Assembly (NCBI GenBank): GCA_030831165.1
Contig: JAURLP010000021.1
Location: forward strand, 33,467 to 97,466
Direction: 5' to 3'
DNA from: Gammaproteobacteria bacterium
Lineage (GTDB): Bacteria > Pseudomonadota > Gammaproteobacteria > Pseudomonadales > Pseudohongiellaceae
Length of the DNA stretch: 64,000 bases
Position numbers and translations under genes: made by a program. Under the pieces are notes generated by a model, which was given only the letters and a program-made list of their open reading frames with translations, was not told the DNA's origin and did no database searches. Within the stretch, counting starts at the first letter, position 1, and each line of letters opens with the position of its first letter. Shown here piece by piece: positions 48,837 through 57,426 of this stretch.

Positions 48837-49640
48837 TTAAATAAAATTTACTGATATTTGACCAAGTTTGCCGTAATCTGCTGTCACTTTATCACCCGCT
48901 TTAACTTTTATGGGTGCCGTGAAAGAGCCTGATAATAAAACCTGGCCAGGCTCTAATGAAATACCATGAGGCGCAAAGCGTTTGGCAATCCAGCAAATAC
49001 CTTGCGCAGGATGACCTAAAACTGCTGCGGCCAAACCGGTTTGTTCAATAATACCATTCAACTCAATAATTGCCCCACACCAGCGCAGATCGACTGCAGA
49101 TGGATCAACTTTCAGCCCTCCGGTAATAATGCCCGCATTTGCTGCATTGTCAGCAATAGTGTCGAAAACCTTGCGTGTATAGCCGGTTTCTGGATTTGCG
49201 CGAACACTGCGTGCCGCAATAAGTTCAAAAGCCGGTATTACATAATCAGTAGCATCAAGTACTTCTTCAACAGTCACATTCTCGCCAGAGAGTGCTTTTT
49301 TCAAGACAAAAGCCAGTTCTACTTCGATTTGTGGATCAAGAAAATCTGCAGCCACAATATCACTACCATCCTCAAAAGCCATGTCGTCCAGCAACACGCC
49401 GTAGTCAGGTGTTTCAATGTTCATCACGCGCTGCATTGCTCTTGAGGTAAGACCAATTTTATAACCGATGACTTTACGGCCATTCTTGATTTTACGTTGA
49501 ACCCATGCCGTTTGAACCGCATAGGCATCCTCCATATCCATATCAGGATGAGTCAAAGTTAGCGGTGCAATTTGCTTTCGATTTTGCTCAGCCAGATATA
49601 GATCATCAGCTGCTTTCTGGATTTGTTCCTGATTAAGCAT
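48837..49640 (-). CDS. hpaH: 2-oxo-hept-4-ene-1,7-dioate hydratase (HpaH/HpcG)
   Basis: The enzyme adds water to OHED to give HKHD before the aldolase step. It belongs to the FAH-related hydratase family (MhpD-like): GYKIGLTSRAMQ, PDYGVLLDDMAFEDG, PQIEVELAFVL, IPAFELIAAR and WCGAIIELNG. At 267 residues it is typical. Its start is next to the hpaF stop. Confidence 0.92.
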   Translation of the reverse strand: MLNQEQIQKAADDLYLAEQNRKQIAPLTLTHPDMDMEDAYAVQTAWVQRKIKNGRKVIGYKIGLTSRAMQRVMNIETPDYGVLLDDMAFEDGSDIVAADFLDPQIEVELAFVLKKALSGENVTVEEVLDATDYVIPAFELIAARSVRANPETGYTRKVFDTIADNAANAGIITGGLKVDPSAVDLRWCGAIIELNGIIEQTGLAAAVLGHPAQGICWIAKRFAPHGISLEPGQVLLSGSFTAPIKVKAGDKVTADYGKLGQISVNFI

Positions 49641-49642
49641 GT

Positions 49643-50023
49643 TTATAAATAATCCTGAATGTTGTTTTTGTTAAATTTTAAAACGGACTCCAGTTCTTTC
49701 ATCTCAAATGACAAGGCTATGCCATGTTTGTCATGATGCTCTGAGAAATGTTTGGTGAAAACGTCAAAAAACAAATCCGCTGCACCCTGCTTTTCTTGCA
49801 TTGTCCTGCCCGCACCTAAAAGCACCTGCAAATGGGCAAAGCCATGTTCCGGATTCCCATCTGCCATACGGTATTGTTCACAACAATAAGCACGACTGCG
49901 GATCCCTTTTAAGGGAAATAGTTTTGTATCCTCAGCCGCCTGGTGCAAAGCTTTAAACAAGTCCTGAATTGATTGCTGGTCTTGCCCGAGGTTATCAGAA
50001 TATTCAAGAACGAAATGCGCCAT
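49643..50023 (-). CDS. hpaF: 5-carboxymethyl-2-hydroxymuconate isomerase (HpaF/HpcD)
   Basis: HpaF is a small tautomerase-superfamily isomerase of the homoprotocatechuate pathway. After the initiating Met, residues AHFVLEYSDNL match HpaF, and the CCEQYRMADGNPEHGFAHLQVLLGAGR segment (read from two parts) is typical. ATG 50023 has AGGAGAAG upstream and gives 126 residues; the longer frame overlaps hpaE. The gap to hpaE is only 23 bp. Confidence 0.92.
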   Translation of the reverse strand: MAHFVLEYSDNLGQDQQSIQDLFKALHQAAEDTKLFPLKGIRSRAYCCEQYRMADGNPEHGFAHLQVLLGAGRTMQEKQGAADLFFDVFTKHFSEHHDKHGIALSFEMKELESVLKFNKNNIQDYL

Positions 50024-50046
50024 CTGTCTTCTCCTAAGCTTCCGTT

Positions 50047-51564
50047 TTATCGACCTAATACAGGTACACGATGGGTGCCGTGTGCAATACAAACGTTTTT
50101 AGTTTCCATATAAAAATCAAAACTATAATCGCCACCATCCCGACCGATACCTGACATTTTTATTCCACCAAATGGTGAAGGCAAGTTTCGATTATTTTCT
50201 GAATTAACCCATAACATGCCCGTCTCAACATTACGTGCCATGCGCATGGCACGGCCATTATTTTCAGTCCAGATATAGGCAGTAAGGCCATACTCAGTAT
50301 CGTTGGCAATCTCTAGGGCCTGCTCTTCAGTATCAAATTCAATAGCCGTCAGCACCGGACCAAATATTTCTTCTCTGGCAATTCGCATACTGTTATTCGC
50401 CTCAGTGAAAAGAGTCGGTGCAACGTAATTACCATTGCCAAGATCTTCTCTTCTGGTGCCACCAACCAGTATCGTCGCACCATCCTGCTTGGCAACATCC
50501 ATATAACTTAGCACTTTTTCAAAGTGTCCAGTGTGCACCAGCGGTCCAACTTCAGTTTGGGGATCCAGAGGATGCCCAACTCTCAAATTGGCCACACGCT
50601 TTTGCAAGGCTTCCATAAACTTCTCTTTAATACCTGACTGAATCAACAAACGACTGGATGAGGTGCAACGCTGCCCATTAAGGCTGTAGATCATGAATAC
50701 AACTGCATCCAGTGCTCTATCAAAATCAGTATCATCAAACACAATTACCGGATTCTTACCACCAAGTTCGAAATGCATGCGCTTCAAGGTATCTGCACCC
50801 TGTCGCATAATATGACTGCCTGTGGCTGTCTCACCCACCAATGCTACTGCCTTAATTGCGGGATGCTCAGTTAAGGCTTTACCGGCATCTTCCCCAAAGC
50901 CATTGACTGTGTTCCAAACACCATCAGGCAAACCTGCATCCTTGGCGATATCGGCTAATAACATGGCACTCAAGGGCGTTAGCTCAGCAGGTTTATGTAC
51001 GACTGTACAACCAGCCGCTAATGCTGGCGCGATCTTCCAGGTAGATAGCATAAAAGGGGTATTCCAGGGAGTGATAATACCTACCGGCCCTATCGGGGTG
51101 CGAATGGTAAAATTGGTATGCTCTTCCTGATGCAGCGCCAGGCCATTACGAGATTCAGGGGCTTTATCCGCAAAGAAACGGAAATTTGCTGCGCCACGAA
51201 TCGCCGCTTGTTTCATAAAGCGAATAGCCTGTCCGCAATCCATTGATTCAACTAGCGCAATTTCTTCAGCACGCTCAACAATTTTGTCAGCAAAATGATT
51301 CAGTAATTTTTTACGTTCTGCGCCGGACATTTCTTTCCAGTCAATAAAAGCTGCTTCAGCTGCCCTACAAGCACGATCAACATCAGACGCAGTGCCTCTT
51401 ACAACCTCACCAAGTGAGCTTTGATCTGTGGGTGATGTATTGGTATAGGTTACAGCACCGGCGGGAATTTCCATCTTGCCCCCGATAAAGTGTCCGGTTG
51501 GCTGATCTTTAAATTTCTGTAAATATTTATTCGCTAATTTTAAGTTTGTCTCTAACTCGCTCAT
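50047..51564 (-). CDS. hpaE: 5-carboxymethyl-2-hydroxymuconic semialdehyde dehydrogenase (HpaE/HpcC)
   Basis: This NAD-dependent aldehyde dehydrogenase oxidises CHMS. Motifs: PWNTPFMLSTWKIAPALAAG, the catalytic Glu in HFELGGKNPVIVF, and the catalytic Cys in NGQRCTSSSRLL. At 505 residues it is slightly long for HpaE (about 488). It heads the minus-strand hpa genes and is divergent from the FAH-hpaR pair. The specific substrate is inferred from its neighbours. Confidence 0.9.
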   Translation of the reverse strand: MSELETNLKLANKYLQKFKDQPTGHFIGGKMEIPAGAVTYTNTSPTDQSSLGEVVRGTASDVDRACRAAEAAFIDWKEMSGAERKKLLNHFADKIVERAEEIALVESMDCGQAIRFMKQAAIRGAANFRFFADKAPESRNGLALHQEEHTNFTIRTPIGPVGIITPWNTPFMLSTWKIAPALAAGCTVVHKPAELTPLSAMLLADIAKDAGLPDGVWNTVNGFGEDAGKALTEHPAIKAVALVGETATGSHIMRQGADTLKRMHFELGGKNPVIVFDDTDFDRALDAVVFMIYSLNGQRCTSSSRLLIQSGIKEKFMEALQKRVANLRVGHPLDPQTEVGPLVHTGHFEKVLSYMDVAKQDGATILVGGTRREDLGNGNYVAPTLFTEANNSMRIAREEIFGPVLTAIEFDTEEQALEIANDTEYGLTAYIWTENNGRAMRMARNVETGMLWVNSENNRNLPSPFGGIKMSGIGRDGGDYSFDFYMETKNVCIAHGTHRVPVLGR

Positions 51565-51688
51565 TTTTTTATACCTGTTTTATTCTCTTAAAATATTTAG
51601 TTAAGCATGACACCAAGCATTCGGCAGCTTTTGAGGATAACTGAATATGCCTCTACACTTCTTCACATTAGCCGCCTTGTTTTAAATT

Positions 51689-51704
51689 ACTTAACATGTT
51701 AAGT
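51689..51704. promoter_or_regulatory. 16-bp perfect palindrome, probable HpaR operator
   Basis: The sequence ACTTAACATGTTAAGT lies in the 200-bp divergent region between hpaE and the FAH-hpaR genes. MarR-type regulators bind such 16-20 bp palindromes, and hpaR is encoded in the plus-strand arm. The palindrome is seen directly; the binding is inferred. Confidence 0.6.
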
Positions 51705-51764
51705 TATCTGCCAATTGAATGCAAGAAACCATCAAACTCAATAAAACATTACTAGGAGCGCTCT

Positions 51765-52631
51765 ATGCGATTTTTATCATTTAACAGCCAGGGTTCGGAC
51801 TCTTGGGGAGCAATCATCGATGACAAGGTTATTGATTTAGGGGCCAAATTAGGCGGAAATTTACAATCCATTATAGAGGAAGGTCGACTCGATGAAGCTA
51901 AAGCTCTCGCTAACAAATCAAGCCCTGATTACCCCTTAGCTGATGTTAAAATCCTTAAGCCGCTAGCCAGCCCAGAAAAAATTGCCTGCATCGGTGTAAA
52001 TTACGCAAATCGTAACGCCGAATATAAAGACGGCAGTGATGCACCTAAATTTCCAAGTTTATTTATGCGCACACCTGATTCATTAACCGCACATAATGAA
52101 CCCTTGTGGCGCCCACCTGAATCTGATCAGCTCGATTACGAAGGTGAAATAGTCATTGTTATAGGTAAAGCTGGCCGTCGCATAAAAGAAGAAAACGCCT
52201 ATGATCATATCGCCGCCTTGACTATTATGAATGAAGGCACTTTGCGAGACTGGGTTAGACATGCCAAGTTCAATGTTACGCAAGGTAAAAACTTTGTGAA
52301 CTCGGGTTCTCTTGGGCCCTGGTTAGTGAGCGCCGATGAATTTACCGCTGAACAATATGAACATATGCGCGTAACGACCAGGGTAAACGGAGAAGTTCGC
52401 CAGGATGACACGACTGACAGCATGATGTTTCCTTTCAAATACATCATTGCCTATTGTTCTCAATTTTTTCATCTTAAGCCTGGCGATATTATTGCCACAG
52501 GTACACCAAACGGCGCAGGCGCACGTTTTGACCCACCTAAATATTTGGTCCCCGGCGACATAATAGAAGTCAGTGTCGAAGGTGTTGGCACATTGGTAAA
52601 CGGTGTTATTGATGAGCCAGTTGAGTTCTAA
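51765..52631 (+). CDS. Fumarylacetoacetate hydrolase family protein (HpaG-like)
   Basis: The FAH fold is clear: KIACIGVNYANRNAEY, PSLFMRTPDSLTAHNEPLWRP, LDYEGEIVIVIGKAG, GKNFVNSGSLGPW and IATGTPNGAGARFDPP. In the homoprotocatechuate pathway a FAH-family enzyme (HpaG) acts as decarboxylase/isomerase. This 288-residue single-domain protein could fill that role, but HpaG is often larger or two-part. It overlaps hpaR by 20 bases. AGGAG precedes the ATG. Confidence 0.85.
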   Translation: MRFLSFNSQGSDSWGAIIDDKVIDLGAKLGGNLQSIIEEGRLDEAKALANKSSPDYPLADVKILKPLASPEKIACIGVNYANRNAEYKDGSDAPKFPSLFMRTPDSLTAHNEPLWRPPESDQLDYEGEIVIVIGKAGRRIKEENAYDHIAALTIMNEGTLRDWVRHAKFNVTQGKNFVNSGSLGPWLVSADEFTAEQYEHMRVTTRVNGEVRQDDTTDSMMFPFKYIIAYCSQFFHLKPGDIIATGTPNGAGARFDPPKYLVPGDIIEVSVEGVGTLVNGVIDEPVEF

Positions 52632-53085
52632 AAAAAAATCACTGCCTGCAGATTTACCTGTAAGAGAATTTGGTAAATCCTTGCCGATGTCGCTGCTTCG
52701 TGCCCGCGAAGCCGTGATGAAAAAATTCATATCACATTTAAAAAAACATGATCTCTCGCCACAACAGTGGCGAGTCATCAGATTTCTTCAACAGGAAGAT
52801 GGGCTTGAAATGTCTGAATTGGCGGAGCGCTGCTTTTTAATGATGCCAAGCATGTCACGCATTTCAAAAAATCTTGAAGCACGCGGGTTGATAACCCGCA
52901 AAACGGTTGCCAGTGACCAGCGTCGTTCAGAGCTTTTCCTTAGCGACTCAGGACGCATACTCTATTCAAAAATTGCGCCAAAATCCGCTGAACGTTATGA
53001 ACATATTACACAGCAATTTGGTGAAGAAAAAATTGAACTGTTATATCAATTGCTGGATGAACTCGTTGTCGCTTTAAAAGAATAA
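52612..53085 (+). CDS. hpaR: Homoprotocatechuate degradation operon regulator HpaR (MarR family)
   Basis: HpaR is a MarR-type winged-helix repressor that responds to homoprotocatechuate-type ligands. Segments SLLRAREAVMKKFISHLKKHDLSPQQWRV (in two parts), LAERCFLMMPSMSRI and RRSELFLSDSGR match HpaR/HpcR closely. ATG 52612 lies within the end of the FAH gene, so translation is coupled. A 16-bp palindrome at 51689 is the likely operator. Confidence 0.92.
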   Translation: MSQLSSKKKSLPADLPVREFGKSLPMSLLRAREAVMKKFISHLKKHDLSPQQWRVIRFLQQEDGLEMSELAERCFLMMPSMSRISKNLEARGLITRKTVASDQRRSELFLSDSGRILYSKIAPKSAERYEHITQQFGEEKIELLYQLLDELVVALKE

Positions 53086-53127
53086 ACTCAGTTGTAATTG
53101 AATAATTACTGACTTATCGCAGCAGCA

Positions 53128-53493
53128 TTATTGCGCACTGCTCTGAGCTGCCAGATTTCGAATTTGCCTGGCATCACCTATTCCGCCTCGATTGTTTACA
53201 TTGGTAAAGCCTGCGGCTTCAAGTATCTGCTTGGCCTGTCCGGCACGATTTCCACTACGGCAGTACAAATTAATTTCTGCGTCTTTAGAAAACCTTGAGG
53301 CAAATTCGTCAACATCGATCACCTGCAGTGGAATGTTCAAGTCTCCATCAATATGGTCTTCGTTATATTCCTCGACAGTCCGCACATCAATCCAGACAGC
53401 ATTATCATCCCTGACCGATGCGCAAGCGTTTAATAAAATAACAAAAGTAAAAAGGGTGATTTTTAACAGGCTGCTTTTTGTAACGACATTCAT
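53128..53493 (-). CDS. Rhodanese-like lipoprotein
   Basis: A lipoprotein signal with lipobox LLNAC is followed by a single rhodanese domain: DVRTVEEYNEDHIDGDLNIP, the active-site loop LYCRSGNRAGQA with the catalytic Cys, and AGFTNVNNRGGI. ATG 53493 is chosen over an upstream in-frame start because it puts the signal peptide at the N terminus. At 121 residues it is a periplasmic single-domain sulfurtransferase. It follows a TsdA-like cytochrome. Confidence 0.87.
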   Translation of the reverse strand: MNVVTKSSLLKITLFTFVILLNACASVRDDNAVWIDVRTVEEYNEDHIDGDLNIPLQVIDVDEFASRFSKDAEINLYCRSGNRAGQAKQILEAAGFTNVNNRGGIGDARQIRNLAAQSSAQ

Positions 53494-53569
53494 TTGTTTA
53501 AGACTCTCTATGTTGGAGGGATTTATAGTAAATAAAATCTGACCTGGCAATTATATAGAAACTTTGTGA

Positions 53570-54517
53570 TTAATTTAGGTTTTCATAATACTCACGAATT
53601 GGGCCGAAAGGGCCGTATTGGTGTTGCTCTTGAGGGAACGGATCGGCATACGGTGGATAAGGACTATCAACAGGCTTTAATTTTAAGTCCGGATAATCCA
53701 GCTCTAGATCACTTTTAATTGGTCGAGGCTTGGAATTGATATAAGCAGAAACATCATAAGCCTCATCGTCTGTTAAGGTTGCTTCACCCAAAGGCATGCG
53801 TGCTTTAATAAAACGCGCTGCTGTGAGCACACGATTCATGCCCGCACCATTATTATAGCTATCAGCTCCCCACACCGGCGGAAACAAATATCCATTTCTG
53901 ATGTCAGTTGTCTCTTTAAGCCCTTCTCCATTTTCACCATGACAAATCTGGCAACGCTGCTCATAAACAATCTGCCCTGCTTCCAGATCAGCTCTTCGCT
54001 GAGGTTCGATAAACGCGGTAGGTTCAACTACTGAGGTTTTACTCTCGCTCATGGCCGCATGCTGGTCACCTAAGCTGAGAATATAATTTTCCATAGCCGC
54101 CAATTCGATACTGTCTTTTGAAAAAGCTCTGCCATTCATACTGCGTTGCATACAGCCATTGATTCTGTCCTTAAGGTCTCTTTCTTCATTTTCTCTACCC
54201 ATGAATCTCGGGTAGCGAGAAGCCGATTGCAACAAAGACAGTGTTCCAGGCTCAGAACCACTACCCAGATGACAGGATGCACAATCCAAACGGTTGCCGG
54301 TGTAGCGCATTGCCGGGTTGGTCTGATCCGGGCCCAGCAATGAAACGGTATCTCTAAGCAATCTTTGCCCATATTCGGCAGTGGCTTCGATAGCCAGTTC
54401 AGACCCAGTCTTATCTTTATTCGATAGGAATAGTGTTCCGATAACCAATGCGATCCCCGCTATGGCAGCCACAATAAATATAGTTTTTGATCCTGAGTTT
54501 GCATTAACGTCAACCAT
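53570..54517 (-). CDS. Dihaem c-type cytochrome of the TsdA (thiosulfate dehydrogenase) type
   Basis: A single N-terminal anchor (about residues 12-31) is followed by two haem c motifs, CASCH (79-83) and CQICH (189-193). The segment RFMGRENEERDLKDRINGCM with C122 and the RSMNGRAFS that follows are typical of TsdA-like and SoxA-like proteins, where a cysteine acts as axial haem ligand. TsdA oxidises thiosulfate to tetrathionate or the reverse. C122 as ligand is inference. It lies 23 bp after a small membrane-protein gene in the oxidase cluster. Confidence 0.82.
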   Translation of the reverse strand: MVDVNANSGSKTIFIVAAIAGIALVIGTLFLSNKDKTGSELAIEATAEYGQRLLRDTVSLLGPDQTNPAMRYTGNRLDCASCHLGSGSEPGTLSLLQSASRYPRFMGRENEERDLKDRINGCMQRSMNGRAFSKDSIELAAMENYILSLGDQHAAMSESKTSVVEPTAFIEPQRRADLEAGQIVYEQRCQICHGENGEGLKETTDIRNGYLFPPVWGADSYNNGAGMNRVLTAARFIKARMPLGEATLTDDEAYDVSAYINSKPRPIKSDLELDYPDLKLKPVDSPYPPYADPFPQEQHQYGPFGPIREYYENLN

Positions 54518-54540
54518 TATTTTTCAACCCTCAAGCCTTA

Positions 54541-54708
54541 TCATTCATGTTTCTGCTCAACAAACTGATTATCATAGTTCTCAATCTGGTCCTGGAAAAG
54601 GTGTTTCGGGCGTTCAATTTGCTCTCTGAAATCGCGCCGGACTGCCCAGGTTATAAAATAAACCAAGGCTAAAGCCAGTGAGCCAAATACAATAGCATTA
54701 GTCATCAT
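54541..54708 (-). CDS. 55-residue membrane protein in the oxidase cluster (CcoQ-like position)
   Basis: The frame runs from ATG 54708 to TGA 54541. It has one N-terminal helix (VFGSLALALVYFITW), an arginine pair and a charged tail (IERPKHLFQDQIENYDNQ). It lies 33 bp after the CcoNOP-like gene and before the TsdA-like cytochrome. Position and size recall CcoQ, but I cannot call homology. Confidence 0.65.
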   Translation of the reverse strand: MMTNAIVFGSLALALVYFITWAVRRDFREQIERPKHLFQDQIENYDNQFVEQKHE

Positions 54709-54741
54709 TGTTTTACGCCAAGCCTTGCTGTGAACATGAAA

Positions 54742-57426
54742 TTATTCATCAAAAAACTCACGCAGATAATGTGTTACCGCCATCATTTCATCAGCAGATA
54801 AACGATCAATCCAGGGAGCCATGGATGAGCCATCAATACCATTTTGCAGCACTCTCATACTTTCAGCTATGCTTGGTCGCTGACCTGTAAATGCTGTCGG
54901 TGCAATAGCCAATTCGCTGGCTGCAAAGCCATTACCATCACCCGTTACACCATGACATTGAATGCAATTTTCCAGATAGATCTGCTCACCAAGGACTAAC
55001 TCATTATTAGCGGGCTCAGTTTCAGCAGCGTCCAGTGAAAAGCGCTGAACAACATTAATTAATGCCGCTAAATTCTCAGGGGACTGGTCCCGCCAGGCAG
55101 GCATCGCTGTCCCATCAACCCCGTTCCAAAGAACATCGGCAACATTATCAGAACGGTATTCAAATTGAGTAAGATTAGCCGGCCGAGGCTCCAGCCATCG
55201 CGCAGCGGGCCCATCTCCCTGGCCATTCTCGCCATGGCAACTGGCACAATAATCTATCCATAGCTGTTGACCAACTTCCATGGATGCAGCCTCACCAAAA
55301 TCCGGGAAATCTCCCCTCACCCTGGTTTTATTTGGGTGAGCATTCAATAGCGGTGCATCAAATGACATCAGCGCCCATCTATCATCCACTGCCAGGGCTC
55401 TTGCTTTTATATCGCCATCCGGCCAGGCTATTTCTCTGGCTCGCCCCAGAGATTCAATGAACGCCAGCAGGTCATAGGCTTCCTGTTTAGGCTTATCAGC
55501 TCCACCATCAAAAAGTGAGGGATAGGCTGGCATAATTGACAGGGCTGAGACAGTGCGTGGAGAATATAAATGCAGCAACTGCCAATCTGCGGTTCGTGTT
55601 GACCCTGCCCTTGCCAAATCAGGACCTATCCTACGAGTACCCCAAAGATGAGGAAAATCAAATTGCCCTTCCCAGGCCAAGGTCGGAGCACCAAAGCGGT
55701 TTATATCAGCGTCTGTATAGCGTATTTGTTGAGTATGACAATAGGCGCAGCCTTCTCGGGCATAAATGGCACGGCCTCGGGCTTCAGAAGCGCTTGGTCT
55801 TAGAACATTCTCCGGGGTCATTAGGCTAATTTGTTGATCAAGCACTTTGCCGGGTAAGAAGCCCAGTAAGAATACCGAAACAACAAAAAAAGTAAGTCCC
55901 GCCAGCGTTGCTGCCAAGTACGACATCTTCAAGACTTTGCCTGAGTTAGTCACACCTAGCTCTTGTGCAAAAGTATTCGCAGCCAGACTGGGACGTACTA
56001 TGGACGCTTTTTCCTGCTTGCTGGTCTGGGTAATCGCTTTCGAACCCGCTTCCTGTGGCCCGGTGATTAACCCTATAAAAAGTGCTATAAAGCCGCCACT
56101 TATTGGAATAGCTGATATGCTACGAATGATCCAATAGGGTTTTGAGGCTTGCACTGACTCAAGCCAGGGGGCGCCATTAAGCCATAAGTTTGCTTGGATG
56201 ATTCCAGCAATCGTCAGGTCGACAAACATAATGCCAATACCAACAACCAGTAACCAGAAAGACCATTCTAGTGCAGCAGCGTTGTATCGAGCCCAGGGAA
56301 TCCGCTGCCAGGCATGAATCATTCCACCAATTGCAGCAAAGGTTGCAAAACCCAGCATAGCCAAATGCGAGTGAGCAACCACCCAATCTGTAAAATGTAC
56401 CGCCTGATTAAGACTCATTTGTGCCTGAAACGAACCTTGAATGCTCACAATCAAATAAAACACGATGGACATAGCGACAAAACGCAAACCGATATCTTTA
56501 GGTATCCAGCCTGATCCCCTTAAAGACAGCAACAGGTTAGTCACGACAATAACGACGATGACTCCAAGCAATGCAGATGCGGCTATGGCCCCCAGCTGTG
56601 CAGCCATTGGTATCACCGAAAACACATAATGATGAGTGCCATTCAAGGGATACAGAAAAAATAAGCCCCAAAATCCAAACATCGACAAAAAATGGCTGAA
56701 GATCGGCCGCCCTGTCGCGGCAGGAATAACAAAATATAGAATTGCCAAGGCCAGTGGCGTAACAAACAAACCAACCGCGTCATGAATCCATAAGCCACCA
56801 AATGCAGCACTTTCTGCACCGGGAACAATCTCCGGAATCATGTTGCCCATGGGGTAGGCCAACAGTGTAAAAACCAGCCCCCCGATGATGTACCAACTGG
56901 AGACATACAGATCATCAAGTCCACGCTGAAAAAATCCCGGCAAAAATTGATAGGCGGCTAGCAAGAAGCCAAGAATCACGAAGACATCAATAACAAGTGG
57001 AAACTCGGCCCATTCTATGGGCTGACTGAACCCAGCCAAAACCAGAACAAACCCAGGCAGCACCACAATGAAATTCCATAGGCCAAACAAGCAACGCCCA
57101 AGCAGCCTGCTGGAAACCGGCTTGCCCGTTAATATAGGAACAGCGTGGTAGAGGAATGCCAGAAAGGCATTCCCCAACCAGCCCAGCATAATACCTTGTG
57201 TATGGGCATATCGTAGCCTGCCCCAGCTAAGTACTGGTGATTCAAGAACCAGGTCAGGCAGGATTAACTGTAGCGAAATACAAATGCCAAAAACCACAGA
57301 CAGGAAGAGCGTACCCAAAGCAGCCATGCTGTGGGCATAGACCAGCCAGGTATCAACTAGCTCATTACTCGAAGAACCTGTTGAAGCCCGTGCCGAATCC
57401 GATAAAGACTCTCGTTTTGAACTCAT
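54742..57426 (-). CDS. Single-chain cbb3-type oxidase: CcoN-CcoO-CcoP-like fusion
   Basis: The first roughly 455 residues are a twelve-helix CcoN-like haem-copper subunit. Ligand candidates are H75 (low-spin haem), H215, H265 and H266 (CuB) and the H352-H354 pair, with Y259 where the cross-linked Tyr is expected. A further helix (502-525) leads to a CcoO-like haem c domain (CAYCH 560-564, possible ligand M632). Two more cytochrome c domains follow (CASCH 727-731, CIQCH 821-825), the CcoP-like part. Normally these are separate proteins. The acidic residue of the helix near 330 reads Gln (SIQG). It overlaps the stop of the upstream DsrE-like gene by 4 bp. Confidence 0.88.
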   Translation of the reverse strand: MSSKRESLSDSARASTGSSSNELVDTWLVYAHSMAALGTLFLSVVFGICISLQLILPDLVLESPVLSWGRLRYAHTQGIMLGWLGNAFLAFLYHAVPILTGKPVSSRLLGRCLFGLWNFIVVLPGFVLVLAGFSQPIEWAEFPLVIDVFVILGFLLAAYQFLPGFFQRGLDDLYVSSWYIIGGLVFTLLAYPMGNMIPEIVPGAESAAFGGLWIHDAVGLFVTPLALAILYFVIPAATGRPIFSHFLSMFGFWGLFFLYPLNGTHHYVFSVIPMAAQLGAIAASALLGVIVVIVVTNLLLSLRGSGWIPKDIGLRFVAMSIVFYLIVSIQGSFQAQMSLNQAVHFTDWVVAHSHLAMLGFATFAAIGGMIHAWQRIPWARYNAAALEWSFWLLVVGIGIMFVDLTIAGIIQANLWLNGAPWLESVQASKPYWIIRSISAIPISGGFIALFIGLITGPQEAGSKAITQTSKQEKASIVRPSLAANTFAQELGVTNSGKVLKMSYLAATLAGLTFFVVSVFLLGFLPGKVLDQQISLMTPENVLRPSASEARGRAIYAREGCAYCHTQQIRYTDADINRFGAPTLAWEGQFDFPHLWGTRRIGPDLARAGSTRTADWQLLHLYSPRTVSALSIMPAYPSLFDGGADKPKQEAYDLLAFIESLGRAREIAWPDGDIKARALAVDDRWALMSFDAPLLNAHPNKTRVRGDFPDFGEAASMEVGQQLWIDYCASCHGENGQGDGPAARWLEPRPANLTQFEYRSDNVADVLWNGVDGTAMPAWRDQSPENLAALINVVQRFSLDAAETEPANNELVLGEQIYLENCIQCHGVTGDGNGFAASELAIAPTAFTGQRPSIAESMRVLQNGIDGSSMAPWIDRLSADEMMAVTHYLREFFDE

